A stretch of DNA of 64,000 bases from Glebionis coronaria (taxonomy: Eukaryota > Streptophyta > Magnoliopsida > Asterales > Asteraceae), in the NCBI GenBank assembly GCA_025667525.1, contig CM046881.1, positions 491,805,627 through 491,869,626 of the forward strand, given 5' to 3'. Position 1 is the first letter of the stretch; every line of letters begins with the position of its first letter. Shown here one piece after another: positions 13,628 to 24,850 of this stretch. Made by a program: the position numbers and the translations under genes. The notes under the pieces were generated by a model. The model searched no databases and was not told where the DNA came from. It saw only the letters and a list, made by a program, of their open reading frames with translations.

Positions 13628-14587
13628 ATTTTTGTAAAACCCGTATTTAAAAATTATGAATATTAAATACGCATTCTTGACTTTATTATAAACCATATAT
13701 AGTTAGTCAGGAAAATAATTATTACGAAAGTATTATTATTCGGAAAAGATTTTTTTTACGTTTCAGAAAATTAAAACGCAAAAAAAGAAGAAATTTAAAA
13801 CGCGAGAATGAAATACGCATAAATAATATAAATGTCAAAAAAAACTAGGTAATGTAAGAATAGGGGGCCGATTGAAAAAAAAGAAGAAAGATGTTGGGCT
13901 CAAGCCCATGAGCACAAAAGAAAACCACGGGGTAAGCCCCCCCTTTGTCCAAACAGATTAAAAAAAAGCATAAGCCGAGGCTGCTAGGGTTTTATGCCGC
14001 CAAAAAAAAAGAGAGAGCCGTCGTTTTTTTTTTTGTTCCTTCTCTGCCTTCTTTCTGTCGACGAACAAACAACAAGAAAACAGGAATCATTCACGAAATT
14101 TGTTCAAGGATCGAGTTTGGATGTCATTGATCCCTGTCACGAAAATCGAGGTAACTTTAATCTTGTTTTATTCGTTTATTGTATGATTTACGAATCCAAA
14201 TCATGGGAGGGTGTGTGGTGCTCGGACTTCAGGAAACCGAGAGTCTTAGACACTCGGTGTTGGTCTTATGCTGTCAGCCGAGACCTCAAAAACCACCAGG
14301 GGAGACGTGGATTTCAGCAACGGGGTGTTTGGGCTTGTAATCGGTGGGAACCACAAACCACCAGGGGGTGGTGGTCTTGTGGATGTCGACGGAAAAACAA
14401 AAAAGAAAAGCAGGGGTGTTTGGGTCTTTAAACATGTGGGAACCAACAAGGGGGCGTTTAGGTCTGTCATTAGAAAAGGGGGTGTTTGGTTTTGTAAAAT
14501 CAGTGGAAACTTTATTAAAACGGTGGGAACAGAGTATAGGATCAGTGGGAAAGTGTTGGACAGGAATTAGTGACTTAAAATCAGAAT

Positions 14588-14676
14588 TAGCGACAGTTTT
14601 AGTTGTCGCAGTTTTCCTTACAGGATTTGGGACAGTTTAGTCACAGCTTTTTAGCGACAGAAAATTCTGTCGCTAA
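14588..14676 (+). repeat. GCGACA hairpin pair in Gypsy-A LTR
   Basis: Two adjacent hairpins share a stem: GCGACA/TGTCGC (14590-14609), and a perfect 12-bp stem TTAGCGACAGAA/TTCTGTCGCTAA with a 2-base loop (14651-14676). The 3' LTR copy has one mismatch (TTATGTCGC). Confidence 0.6.
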
Positions 14677-15702
14677 TTCCAGTAAGCAGAATTTTATATA
14701 TTTAGTTTAATCATTTTAGTGCGACCGAGAGGGTGGTGTCTCGGTAGGCTCGGGGCATTGTATAAAAATAAAAATAAAAAGATTTTAAATTATACCTTTA
14801 TATTACTTATACTTTTATAAATGTTCTAATTGTACTGTTTTAGATAAATTAAATTATAATAGATTTGTAATATTTTTAAAAGGGTATAATTTTATTATAC
14901 AAATTAAATTGTTTTAGAAACTTGCTAACTAGAAACCTTACATTTTAACAAGTTACTTATTATAGTATTTTAATTAACGTCAGAATACGTTTATATCGTA
15001 ACAATAGTAGGACGTTAATATATTAGAGTGAATTATAATTAAAGAGAATATTTGTCAGTAAAATACGTGCAGAACGTCAGAAATAAAATAAGCAAATGAG
15101 AAAAATAAGAACAGTAAATTAAATAATAATCAGGTAACTTATTCACGTCTATTATTATTGTAGCTTCCGTGAAAGCCCGAGTAGTATTCGTTCAGTCTTC
15201 CATTCAGTCAGTTACTGGACTAGAGGTACGGATTTTCGTCCTTTCAGTAAGGACTTCCTTTCTATGCATGATTAGGATTCCCCGTCTTCAGCCAAATGTT
15301 TTTTCCCAGTATATGTTTAAGTTTATCAGTAATCATGTTAATAACTAAATAAATTGCCTGAGCATTATATACAAGCACGACCAGTTTATGTACTAGTTAC
15401 GGAGGTACCGTAACCACGACACTAGAGGCACCGGTGTCGTGACTCACATGCAGGAGAGTGATATCCTGCATCGTCCCACTCAGCTCAGCTTGGCCATTTT
15501 ATCAGTATTATTAGTGGGGCGTATGGATGCATCCTAGGCTTATATGTGTTACAAGTTATCAGGGTGAATGTGGTGTGTGCTCTACATCCTTCACATTGGA
15601 GCTGATCCCTCCACCCAGCACAGTTATTTAGAGGTCACGCCTCTATAGCATGATGAGGTCACCCCTCTAGTTATTCATGCACGGTTGTTACATCACGTGA
15701 CC

Positions 15703-15710
15703 TATATAAG
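15703..15710 (+). promoter_or_regulatory. Gypsy-A LTR TATA box
   Basis: TATATAAG, preceded by CACGTGACC, about 525 bp before the LTR end. Conserved at the same place in the 3' LTR. The matching part of the Gypsy-B LTR has GACCTATATTGG on the minus strand (near 25370), a weaker box. Confidence 0.5.
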
Positions 15711-16236
15711 CTCTGGCAATTAAAAATACAGTAAATGCATGTTTTCAGATTTAACAGATAACAGTTCAGCTTTATTATTTATAAATCAGACTTTACAGAT
15801 TATACACAGATTTCCGCTGCAACTTTACTTATCAGACTTACAGCTCCAGTATTTCATCATCTGTTTCATTTCAGTATTTCCTTATCATGCTTTATATCCG
15901 TTCACTGAGCGTTATGCTCAGCCGTAGTTCCCTTTCATGTTCTAACGGCAGGTACACCAGGACGCTCTTAGGATTCTGAGAGCATGTGCATTTGGATGGA
16001 AGCTATCCAGACTTCTTACTTTATGTACTTACATTATTCTGCTTATTTGGACATTGTTTAGTCCTTTCCTTCAGTATTTTACTTTTCATGTTTTGGGCTT
16101 ATGTTTGGATTGCTGATGTTTGATTCCGGTATTTCCTTTATGGTCAGTTAATGTTTTAGGACATTTACCTTATGCTTTGATGACACGCCATAAATACACG
16201 TAACGGTCCACTTATCCAAGTGGGGTGTTACAATTA

Positions 16237-16247
16237 TGGTATCAGAG
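16237..16247 (+). promoter_or_regulatory. Gypsy-A primer binding site
   Basis: TGGTATCAGAG begins four bases after the LTR end and is complementary to the 3' end of plant initiator Met-tRNA. Confidence 0.85.
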
Positions 16248-16283
16248 AGCAAGGTTTGACCTGTAGGCTCTAAAACTTGACCT

Positions 16284-16868
16284 GTGACTAGTGGGTAGTC
16301 ACCAGGAACTTCCCAGATTTTGGCATTGTTATCTTTCATGTTTCTCATGCATTTATCAGTCAGTTTCCTTCAGTTATTAGTCGGTTTTCTTAAAGTTTTG
16401 ACTAAGTAAAAGGTTGGTACAAGACTGGCCATATTTAGTCGCATGTACTTTTTAGCGAATTTTCTTTTGGTGAACTGACCATAGGCGTTCACCCTTGCCC
16501 GTTTAGATTTTTGTATAGATGAACTGACCATAGGCGTTTATCCTTACTCATGTCAGATTCATGTTTTCAGTCGAATATTACTTGGTGAACCAGCCCATAT
16601 ACGCTCACTAATGTTCAGATCAAATTTCATGCTTTTCAGTCGAATGTTGTTTTGTGAACCGATCCATAGTTGTTCACCTTGTCATATCTTGACATTTTAT
16701 AAAATATTGACAAGTATGGATTGGACTACAGCCAACCATATTTAGTCCCAGATTATAAATTTCTATACTTGGCAGTTCTAATGAAAGTTTGACAAATATG
16801 GATCGAACCAGAATCGCCCATACTTTGTCACATGTTTTCTTCCTTGGATTCTATGGATTGAACCATAG
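16284..16868 (+). promoter_or_regulatory. Leader stem-loop array of Gypsy-A
   Basis: Ordered inverted repeats follow the primer site: GTGACTA-loop GTGGG-TAGTCAC (16284-16302); GACTAAGTA/TATTTAGTC (16400-16440); GGTGAAC/GTTCACC around TGACCATAGGC (16469-16493); GATGAAC/GTTTATC around the same loop (16518-16542); GGTGAAC/GCTCACT (16584-16609); GTGAAC/GTTCAC (16654-16677); GACAAGTATGG/CCATATTTAGTC (16709-16747); GACAAATATGG/CCATACTTTGTC (16791-16829); CTATGG/CCATAG (16851-16868). Between the third and fourth, a G-C pair becomes A-T and another becomes G-U, so pairing is kept. Gypsy-B has the first stems in the same order. Confidence 0.75.
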
Positions 16869-18535
16869 CCATCCACATCAGTTGATTTTAAACCCCAGTT
16901 GATTAGACTTTTTTTTTATGTTCTTTGTAATAGTTAAATTTTCATACCCTCACGTTGATGACGTCTTCATGCTGATTCAGTTTCATGTATACTTACGAGG
17001 GTGTTATGTTCAACAGAATGATAATGTTTCATGCTAATGTACAGAAGGATTACAGTAAGATCCCGTTTCATGATAAATCATGTTTGACCTTCATCAGTCA
17101 TGTCTTTATGCTGACCATTAGTGAAATTCCGTTTAATCATATTCTTGAACCTCTATACAACCAGCATTAAGTCTACGCAGGAATTACCAGGATATCATGT
17201 TACTCATTTCAGTTCAGTTACAACCGTTTAAATCAATTTATTTCTTCGATCATGTCAGACAATTAACACCAGTATCGATCATCCCATAAAAGTTCCACCA
17301 GTGCCATGTATAGTATTCCATACGTACCCCATGTACAATGTCTCAGATATGCTCCATGTGCAGTATTCATTTTGTACTTCATGTACAGTAGTCAAGGTGC
17401 TGATGCTACTCGTGAATTGAAGATTTTACCAGATGCTGATCCTGCTAACACTTTGAAGACCTCACAAATGCGGATGCTCCTGATACTTTGGAGATTTCTC
17501 AAGATACTGATGCCGTTTATAATATGAAGACTCTACAAACAAGGACGAATACTATAAACTTGAAATTCCTGACAAGAATAAATTTCAACCATCAGACACT
17601 ACCATTCTATTCCATACTTTTACTTTCTCAGTTAGATGTCACACGTTACTCAGCTAATCTTTCAGTCGGAATAGTTGCATGAATCACGGTCATGATAATG
17701 ACCGTAAATTGACAGATAAAGCAGTATTGACAACCACCATGCTTATAATTAGTGAGTCAGTAACACCGGGACTCCGGCACGGACGTGACCAGAAGTACAG
17801 GGGGTCAGTAGTCTAACCGGTTCGTCAATCCTAGCAGTTACCAAAATTCTTAACCTTATTCAGACTCACCATTAATATACATGTCCAGACAACAGTTAAG
17901 ACACAGGTCTCAAGTATCATTTCAGAAGACATTTGTCAGGACACCAGTCATGATATACGTCATACGAATATCTTCTCAAAGAACGAGTCAGAACTCATAA
18001 CTCCGTATATTTCTAAACCATGCCCTCAATGATTCAGGGCACCCTACAAGGGGGATACACTCGTTCTATTATGCCACGCATAAATCAGATCATTTGAAAA
18101 ATTTAGTCACCACCACTGGAGTGTTATTCAGGTTAAACACGCAGTGTTCACTCTGTGAGGTTACAGACGAACACATTCAGTGAAAAGTCGCCATGTTTAC
18201 TTCACGTATTCCTATGTCAGCTTTATCTTAAATCTGGTAGTCACCTGCCTCTCAGCCAGAAAGGACCCAACAGTATCACCATATTTATTAAGTTTTATTT
18301 TCAGTTAACGACGAGATCCGTCCTACCGACCCTGAACATATTCATTTTACTCCTGCCAGAAAAATCAGTACAATGGTTCTAGCTTTACGAGCACGTGAAT
18401 TATTATCCTATAGCTGCAAAGACTTTCTAGCCACCAATTAAAATCCACTTCTGAAGTTCTTAAAATTTATGATCAACAGATATTTCAGCATTTCCAGAAG
18501 TAATTAAGAAGGTGTTCCAGAAATTCCTTCCTAAC
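16869..18535 (+). other. Gypsy-A internal region without recognisable genes
   Basis: No ORF over about 75 codons and no motif I recognise. At 17300-17400 a CCATGTACAGTATTC-like string recurs four times with variation. From its position this should be decayed gag and protease. Confidence 0.5.
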
Positions 18536-19310
18536 CACGAGACAAAATTTAACATCAAGCTTGTCTCAATAATAGAACCTGTTCCCAAAAGTCTTTATTC
18601 CAGGGCTTCAGCTAAGTTCAAAGAGTTGCAGCAATTGCTGCAAGAGTTATCGGAACGAGGCTTTATTCGCCCTAGTGCACCACCATGAGGTGTACCGTTT
18701 CTGTCTATCAGGAAGACGGCAGGTAACATGAGATCATGTATCGACCACCGATATTTTGACAAGATAATCATTTAATCGATGTTCATTTCGCGAATAGCAG
18801 GTTTATCTGATCTGCTATGACTTCTTATATATTTTCCAGAACAATTCATGATCATGTCACCATCAGTGGTGAGCGAGACATATTATAGTCACCCTAAGAA
18901 AATTTTGAATTATACTTCTGAGCTCCCTAATGCTCCAGCTATAGTATGAAATTTATGAATAATTTTTTTTATATGACTTCGCAGACAAAATCGTCAGCAT
19001 GTACTTTGATAACATTTTGATCTTCTGAATTCTAGAGAGGTACAAGATAATCATCTTCTCTCAGTTGTATAGATTCTCTGATAGGAGAAAAGTTATATAC
19101 GCAGCTTTCTAGATATGAATCCCAGTAGAACAAGGTGGCATTTCGGGACCACACTATTTCAGCATAAAGGAATTCCAGACAATCCTACGAAGGTGAAGGC
19201 CATCACCAGATGGTCACGACCAACGCCGATGAACGAAGTACAAAATTCGAGAATTTAGTTGGCTACTACCGTAGAAATCCCCGACAATTCTCACGATTAG
19301 CCTTCTATGA
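18536..19310 (+). pseudogene. Gypsy-A decayed reverse transcriptase
   Basis: Reading across frames gives recognisable Gypsy RT: FKELQQLLQELSERGFIRPS followed by a stop where Trp is expected (TGG to TGA, about 18687), then SCIDHR, LPNAPA near 18930, and the active-site region as YFDNILIF (18999-19022), where the second Asp of the DD pair is Asn. Farther on, VGYYRR (about 19260) marks the connection to RNase H. Many stops and frameshifts; not translatable. Similarity to Gypsy-B pol shows both belong to one tribe. Confidence 0.85.
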
Positions 19311-19734
19311 CTAAGCTTACGTATAAAGAAGGGAACCTACACCGAATTATGTATACTTCTCCGTGAATATTCACTCAGGTTCCACCATAATGTACCAAAA
19401 TTCCAGGAAGAATTTTGATAACACGGTATAACACGTTGAGGCAGCTATGTTCATATCTAATGCATGTCATTCCAGCAGGTTTAAGATAGAACACCGTCAT
19501 GCTATCAAGTGATTACTACCAGTAGAAATTTTGGACCGAAAGGAGACAAGACTCCAGGGAGATTGCTACCAGTTTACCACAGACTCAGAAAAAAAATATG
19601 ATACTATCTAAGTCATCGTCAACCATGTAATCAACCTGCGCGTTTTCTTTCATCCGCAGTAGTGGACCTGCAGAAAATTTATCAGTAAATTGTACGAATT
19701 CAAGGTATTCCATCGACCATCACATCAGACAGAA

Positions 19735-20215
19735 TTCATGTTCACGAACATGTGTATGTTTACGTTCACTTACATTCACGTTTATTTTCACGTTCACGTT
19801 TACGTCTCATTCACAGTAAGATACTATTTCAGTTCATCTTTTATGCTATCTCATGATTTAAGCTCACGTTAGCATTCATAACATTTTTCACGTTCAAGTT
19901 CGTGTGCCATTCCGTGATACACGTTTCACAGTTTATTACCGAATACGGTTACAGAAAGCTTGAGAAACCAGACTCAAGTTTAGCACATCTATTCCATAAC
20001 CAGGCAGACGTTACACACCTCAGGCCGTATCGCTTGGCATTCTTTCCTCAGTCACCATACGTTCATGATATGTCTAGTATCACGTTCACAGTATGATCCA
20101 CAGATCACGTTCACGACATATTCCATGCCCAACGTTCATCAGATGATCGTGAACCACGTTCAAAATTGCTCACGTAGCACGTTCACAATTGTTCACGTAG
20201 TTCATCCCTATATAT
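19735..20215 (+). repeat. CACGTTCA-rich low-complexity array
   Basis: Degenerate repeats of TTCACGTTCA/TTACGTTCAC across about 480 bp upstream of the Gypsy-A 3' end. No coding potential; noncoding filler of the non-autonomous element. Confidence 0.6.
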
Positions 20216-20692
20216 TTTCAGCAGCTTGCCCAGAAATATAAATGTTATCTTTTCAGGATAATTGTCCGTACAGTTTCATGTATACTACATGTTATATCTT
20301 ATTCATTCTATCAGATTCAGAGAATCCATCTTAAGTATGGAACCAGAAACTATTCAGCATCATCAGGACAGGGTCATCAGGACCAATATATTTTTTATTA
20401 TTATTATGTTTAGACCTTGAAGGAATCGTTTCGAGCGGGAGACCACTCGAAACGGAGGAGTCCATCCGGACCTCTCATCTTTTTCTTCTATAAATCCAGT
20501 TAAGTTCTTTCAGTCATGTTACGTTCCATGTCCTCTTCAGCCATGTCACGTTGCATGATCACTTTAGTCATGTCATGTTTATACCTATCAACAGCATTAT
20601 GTCTTAATTAGAAGACGAATGATCCTTCAGCTTATTTGTCCTTTCAGTTTACGTGCTATTTCAGTTCTTATAGCTTTGTCAGTTTATTACCT

Positions 20693-20798
20693 TTAATTCG
20701 AGGACGAATTACTCCTTTTTAGAGGGGAAGAATTGTAAAACCCAGTATAGTCGTATTCTTAATTCGGGGACGAATTATTCTTTTTAGAGGGGAAGAAT
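20693..20798 (+). promoter_or_regulatory. Gypsy-A duplicated polypurine tract
   Basis: The true tract AGAGGGGAAGAAT (20786-20798) abuts the 3' LTR. The same block (TTAATTCGRGGACGAATTA, TTTTTAGAGGGGAAGAAT and then TGTAAAACCC, the first 10 bases of the LTR) occurs one 66-bp unit earlier (20693-20758). So polypurine tract plus LTR start have been tandemly duplicated. Confidence 0.85.
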
Positions 20799-23399
20799 TG
20801 TAAAACCCGTATTTAAAAATTATGAATATTAAATACGCATTCTTGACTTTATTATAAACCATATATAGTTAGTCAGGAAAATAATTATTACGAAAGTATT
20901 ATTATTCGGAAAAGATTTTTTTTACGTTTCAGAAAATTAAAACGCAAAAAAACAAGAAATTTAAAACGCGAGAATGAAATACGCATAAATAATATAAATG
21001 TAAAAAAAAAACTAGGTAATGTAAGAATAGGGGGCCGATTGAAAAAAAAGAAGAAAGATGTTGGGCTCAAGCCCATGAGCACAAAAGAAAAACACGGGGT
21101 AAGCCCCCCCTTTGTCCAAACAGATTAAAAAAAAGCATAAGCCGAGGCTGCTAGGGTTTTATGCCACCAAAAAAAAAAAGAGAGCCGTCGTTTTTTTTTC
21201 TGTTCCTTCTCTACCTTCTTTCTGTCGACGAACAAACAACAAGAAAACAGGAATCATTCACGAAATTTGTTCAAGGATCGAGTTTGGATGTCATTGATCC
21301 CTGTCACGAAAATCGAGGTAACTTTAATCTTGTTTTATTCATTTATTGTATGATTCACGAATCCAAATCATGGGAGGGTGTGTGGTGCTCGGACTTCAGG
21401 AAACCGAGAGTCTTAGACTCTCGGTGTTGGTCTTATGCTGTCAGCCGAGACCTCAAAAACCACCAGGGGAGACGTGGATTTCAGCAACGGGGTGTTTGGG
21501 CTTGTAATCGGTGGGAACCACAAACCACCAGGGGGTGGTGGTCTTGTGGATGTCGGCGGAAAAACAAAAAAGAAAAGCAGGGGTGTTTGGGTCTTTAAAC
21601 ATGTGGGAACCAACAAGGGGGCGTTTAGGTCTGTCATTAGAAAAGGGGGTGTTTGGTTTTGTAAAATCAGTGGAAACTTTATTAAAACGGTGGGAACAGA
21701 GTATAGGATCAGTGGGAAAGTGTTGGACAGGAATTAGTGACTTAAAATCAGAATTAGCGACAGTTTTAGTTGTCGCAGTTTTCCTTACAGGATTTGGGAC
21801 AGTTTAGTCACAACTTTTTAGCGACAGAAAATTATGTCGCTAATTCCAGTAAGCAGAATTTTATATATTTGTTTTAATCATTTTAGTGCGACCGAGAAGG
21901 TGGTGTCTAGGTAGGCTCGGGGCATTGTATAAAAATAAAAATAAAAAGATTTTAAATTATACCTTTATATTACTTGTACTTTTATAAATGTTCTAATTGT
22001 ACTGTTTTAGATAAATTAAATTATAATAGATTTGTAATATTTTTAAAAGGGTATAATTGTATTATACAAATTAAATTGTTTTAGAAACTTGCTAACTAGA
22101 AACCTTACATTTTAACAAGTTACTTATTATAGTATTTTAATTAACGTCAGAATACGTTTATATCGTAACAATAGTAGGACGTTAATATATTAGAGTGAAT
22201 TATAATTAAAGAGAATATTTGTCAGTAAAATACGTGCAGAACATCAGAAATAAAATAAGCAAATGAGAAAAATAAGAACAGTAAATTAAATAATAATCAG
22301 GTAACTTATTCACGTCTATTATTATTGTAGCTTCCGTGAAAGCCCGAGTAGTATCCGTTCAGTCTTCCATTCAGTCAGTTACTGGACTAGAGGTACGGAT
22401 TTCCGTCCTTTCAGTAAGGACTTCCTTTCTATGCATGATTAGGATTCTCCGTCTTCAGCCAAATGTTTTTTCCCAGTATATGTTTAAGTTTATCAGTAAT
22501 CATGTTAATAACTAAATAAATTGCCTGAGCATTATATACAAGCACGACCAGTTTATGTACTAGTTACGGAGGTACCGTAACCACGGCACTAGAGGCACCG
22601 GTGTCGTGACTCACATGCAGGAGAGTGATATCCTGCATCATCCCACTCAGCTCAGCTTGGCCATTTTATCAGTATTATTAGTGGGGCGTATGGATGCATC
22701 CTAGGCTTATATGTGTTACAAGTTATCAGGGTGAATGTGGTGTGTGCTCTACATCCTTCACATTGGAGCTGATCCCTCCATCCAGCACAGTTATTTAGAG
22801 GTCACCCCTCTATAGCATGATGAGGTCACCCCTCTAGTTATTCATGCACGGTTGTTACAGCACGTGACCTATATAAACTCTGGCAATTAAAAATACAGTA
22901 AATGCATGTTTTCAGATTTAACAGATAACAGTTCAGCTTTATTATTTATAAATCAGACTTTACAGATTATACACAGATTTCCGCTGCAACTTTACTTATC
23001 AGACTTACAGCTCCAGTATTTCATCATTTGTTTCATTTCAGTATTTCCTTATCATGCTTTATATCCGTTCACTGAGCGTTATGCTCAGCCGTAGTTCCCT
23101 TTCATGTTCTAACGGCAGGTACACCAGGACGCTCTTAGGATTCTGAGAGCATGTGCATTTGGATGGAAGCTATCCAGACTTCTTACTTTATGTACTTACA
23201 TTATTCTGCTTATTTGGACATTGTTTAGTCCTTTCCTTCAGTATTTTACTTTTCATGTTTTGGGCTTATGTTTGGATTGCCGATGTTTGATTCCGGTATT
23301 TCCTTTATGGTCAGTTAATGTTTTAGGACATTTACCTTATGCTTTGATGACACGCCATAAATACACGTAACGGTCCACTTATCCAAGTGGGGTGTTAGA
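20799..23399 (+). repeat. Gypsy-A 3' LTR
   Basis: A 2601-bp near-identical copy of 13633-16232; it ends TTAGA instead of TTACA and is followed by target copy ATTTT. TATA box TATATAAA at 22870-22877 (one G-to-A change relative to the 5' LTR). Confidence 0.95.
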
Positions 23400-23404
23400 A
23401 TTTT

Positions 23405-24845
23405 CTTGTAAAAATCAAGTTGAGTTTCAATTTCTACCATTTTGTCGATGTCGTTCGCTTGTTTAGTTTTGAAATCCTTTTCCATCTTTTCAACAACAGC
23501 TTTCTTTTCATTCATAAGTTTAGTTTTATCCTCTTGAAGAAAACCATTTACTTGAGTTAGCTCATTGACTTTGGTTGTAGCAAGATACGTTTTGTGACGT
23601 TCAGTACTCAAGAGGTGTTATAATTACGTTTCTCTTGTTCAAGAAGCTTAAGAGTTTCGTTATATTTTTCTTGAAAATCATCCTTTTTAACATTAATTAG
23701 ACACCCTTTGTACCCCTCAACCTCATTGGTCTTTTGAAGAAGCTGAGCTCTATAGCTATCAATGGTCTCACTAGAATTAATTAGAGCAGCTTTGCATTCT
23801 TCAAAATTTTGAGTGAGCGTAGCGTTTGCCTTCTTTAATTGCTTTTGACCCTTTCTAGTTTCTTGGACATCTTTTTGTAAAGAAGCAATTAAGTTAGCAA
23901 GCGCAATACTCTCCTCGTCATCATCATACTCATTTGCATGTTGATCATCCTTAGACTCATTATTTCACATGTCTGATGAATCGGGTGTGGTATTGCTATC
24001 AACCTTTTCCATCATGCATGTGTCATTAACGGCTTCGGGTAGCTCACAATGCTCATGAGTATTACCAAATACATTATATTCCTCTTCAGTGTGTACCTTA
24101 TCGATTGGCTTAGTGTCAAAGATAGGTCCATTGTCATCTTCAGTGACGTTTAGATTTCTTCAACATTTGCCATGTATGAGTAATGTGCTTCAAGTTCTTG
24201 ATCGGAGACTTCATCATCAGTATCATCAAGCATTGCTCCTTCCTCAGCCGACAGTTTAACCCCAGCTTCCATCTTCTTGCAAAGAAGCATCTTTTCCTTA
24301 TGATAACCAGAGTCTCTAACCCGTTTCGGCTTCCTACATTCCTTTGCCATATGCCCATAATTAAAGCACTGAATCCCACTTTGCTGAACCACTGGAGTAC
24401 CAACAGTTTCCCTATTCCCAACAGCACTAGCAATCCTCTGAGCATCATACTTAGCCGTTTGGCGATCATACCGTGCAGAACCCTCAACATGTGTTGGATT
24501 ACGTCGATCATACCTTGGAGGAGTTTCATCACGTTGACGTGTGTCATACCTTAGAGGACTCTCAACATATTGGTTCCTTGTATTTGATGATGTTCGAAGA
24601 TTGTTGTTGGTGGGTTTGAAGATTTTCTTGTAGGTCTTCATAATGAAAGCAATTTGTTGCTTCATCTCCCTATCCTTCTGAGCTAGTTCTTCATCACTGT
24701 CCTCTTCAGATGATGGCTCAGGTAATGGTGATGGTGCTCTTGGTTCTTTGTCTCGTGATCTTGTGGGTGCAAAATACTTAGATGAGGTTGAGTATCTTGG
24801 TGAGGAGGATGTAGTGGAGTACCTTGGTGAGGATGATGTTGTGGA
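23405..24845 (-). pseudogene. Copia-1 gag middle part with damaged zinc knuckle
   Basis: Lies between the two Gypsy insertions. The best open stretch (24150-24845) encodes a Ser/Pro/Tyr repeat (TTSSSPRY), an acidic patch, and a CCHC knuckle reading CFNYGHMAKEC. The usual knuckle has the spacing C-x2-C-x4-H-x4-C; here three residues including the second Cys appear lost, so zinc binding should fail. Downstream (23405-24150) the similarity continues through frameshifts and stops as an acidic linker and then a coiled-coil part (open piece 23400-23611). Continuous with 53226-54036 and 11821-13627 when the nested elements are ignored. Confidence 0.8.
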
Positions 24846-24850
24846 GTATG

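Larger units (their letters stand above)
13633..16232 (+). repeat. Gypsy-A 5' LTR
   Basis: A 2600-bp LTR starting TGTAAAACCC and ending GGTGTTACA. Short ORFs inside (for example 13994-14431) recur in the 3' LTR by identity and show no conserved domain. Probable U3 runs to about 15735, downstream of the TATA box at 15703; R/U5 is about 500 bp. Confidence 0.95.
13633..23399 (+). mobile_element. Gypsy-A, non-autonomous Gypsy LTR element
   Basis: LTRs 13633-16232 and 20799-23399 are flanked by the 5-bp duplication ATTTT (13628-13632, 23400-23404). The left LTR is followed by an initiator-Met primer site and the right LTR is preceded by a polypurine tract, so the element is plus oriented. The internal region (4.6 kb) has no long ORF; it contains decayed RT (18536-19310) related to Gypsy-B, an ordered stem-loop array, and low-complexity sequence. 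By eye the LTRs differ at about 30 of 2600 positions, mostly transitions. Recent movement with decayed coding sequence implies mobilisation in trans. Confidence 0.95.

Noticed and set aside
13994..14640. Overlapping ORFs in the Gypsy-A 5' LTR (repeated at 21161-21807)
   Set aside because: They recur only because the LTRs are identical, start in a poly-A/poly-T tract, overlap in all frames and show no domain; they are LTR sequence, not genes.
23405..24845. A separate gag gene or third Copia element between Gypsy-A and Gypsy-B
   Set aside because: Its two ends continue the interrupted Copia-1 frame on either side, with target duplications at both junctions.
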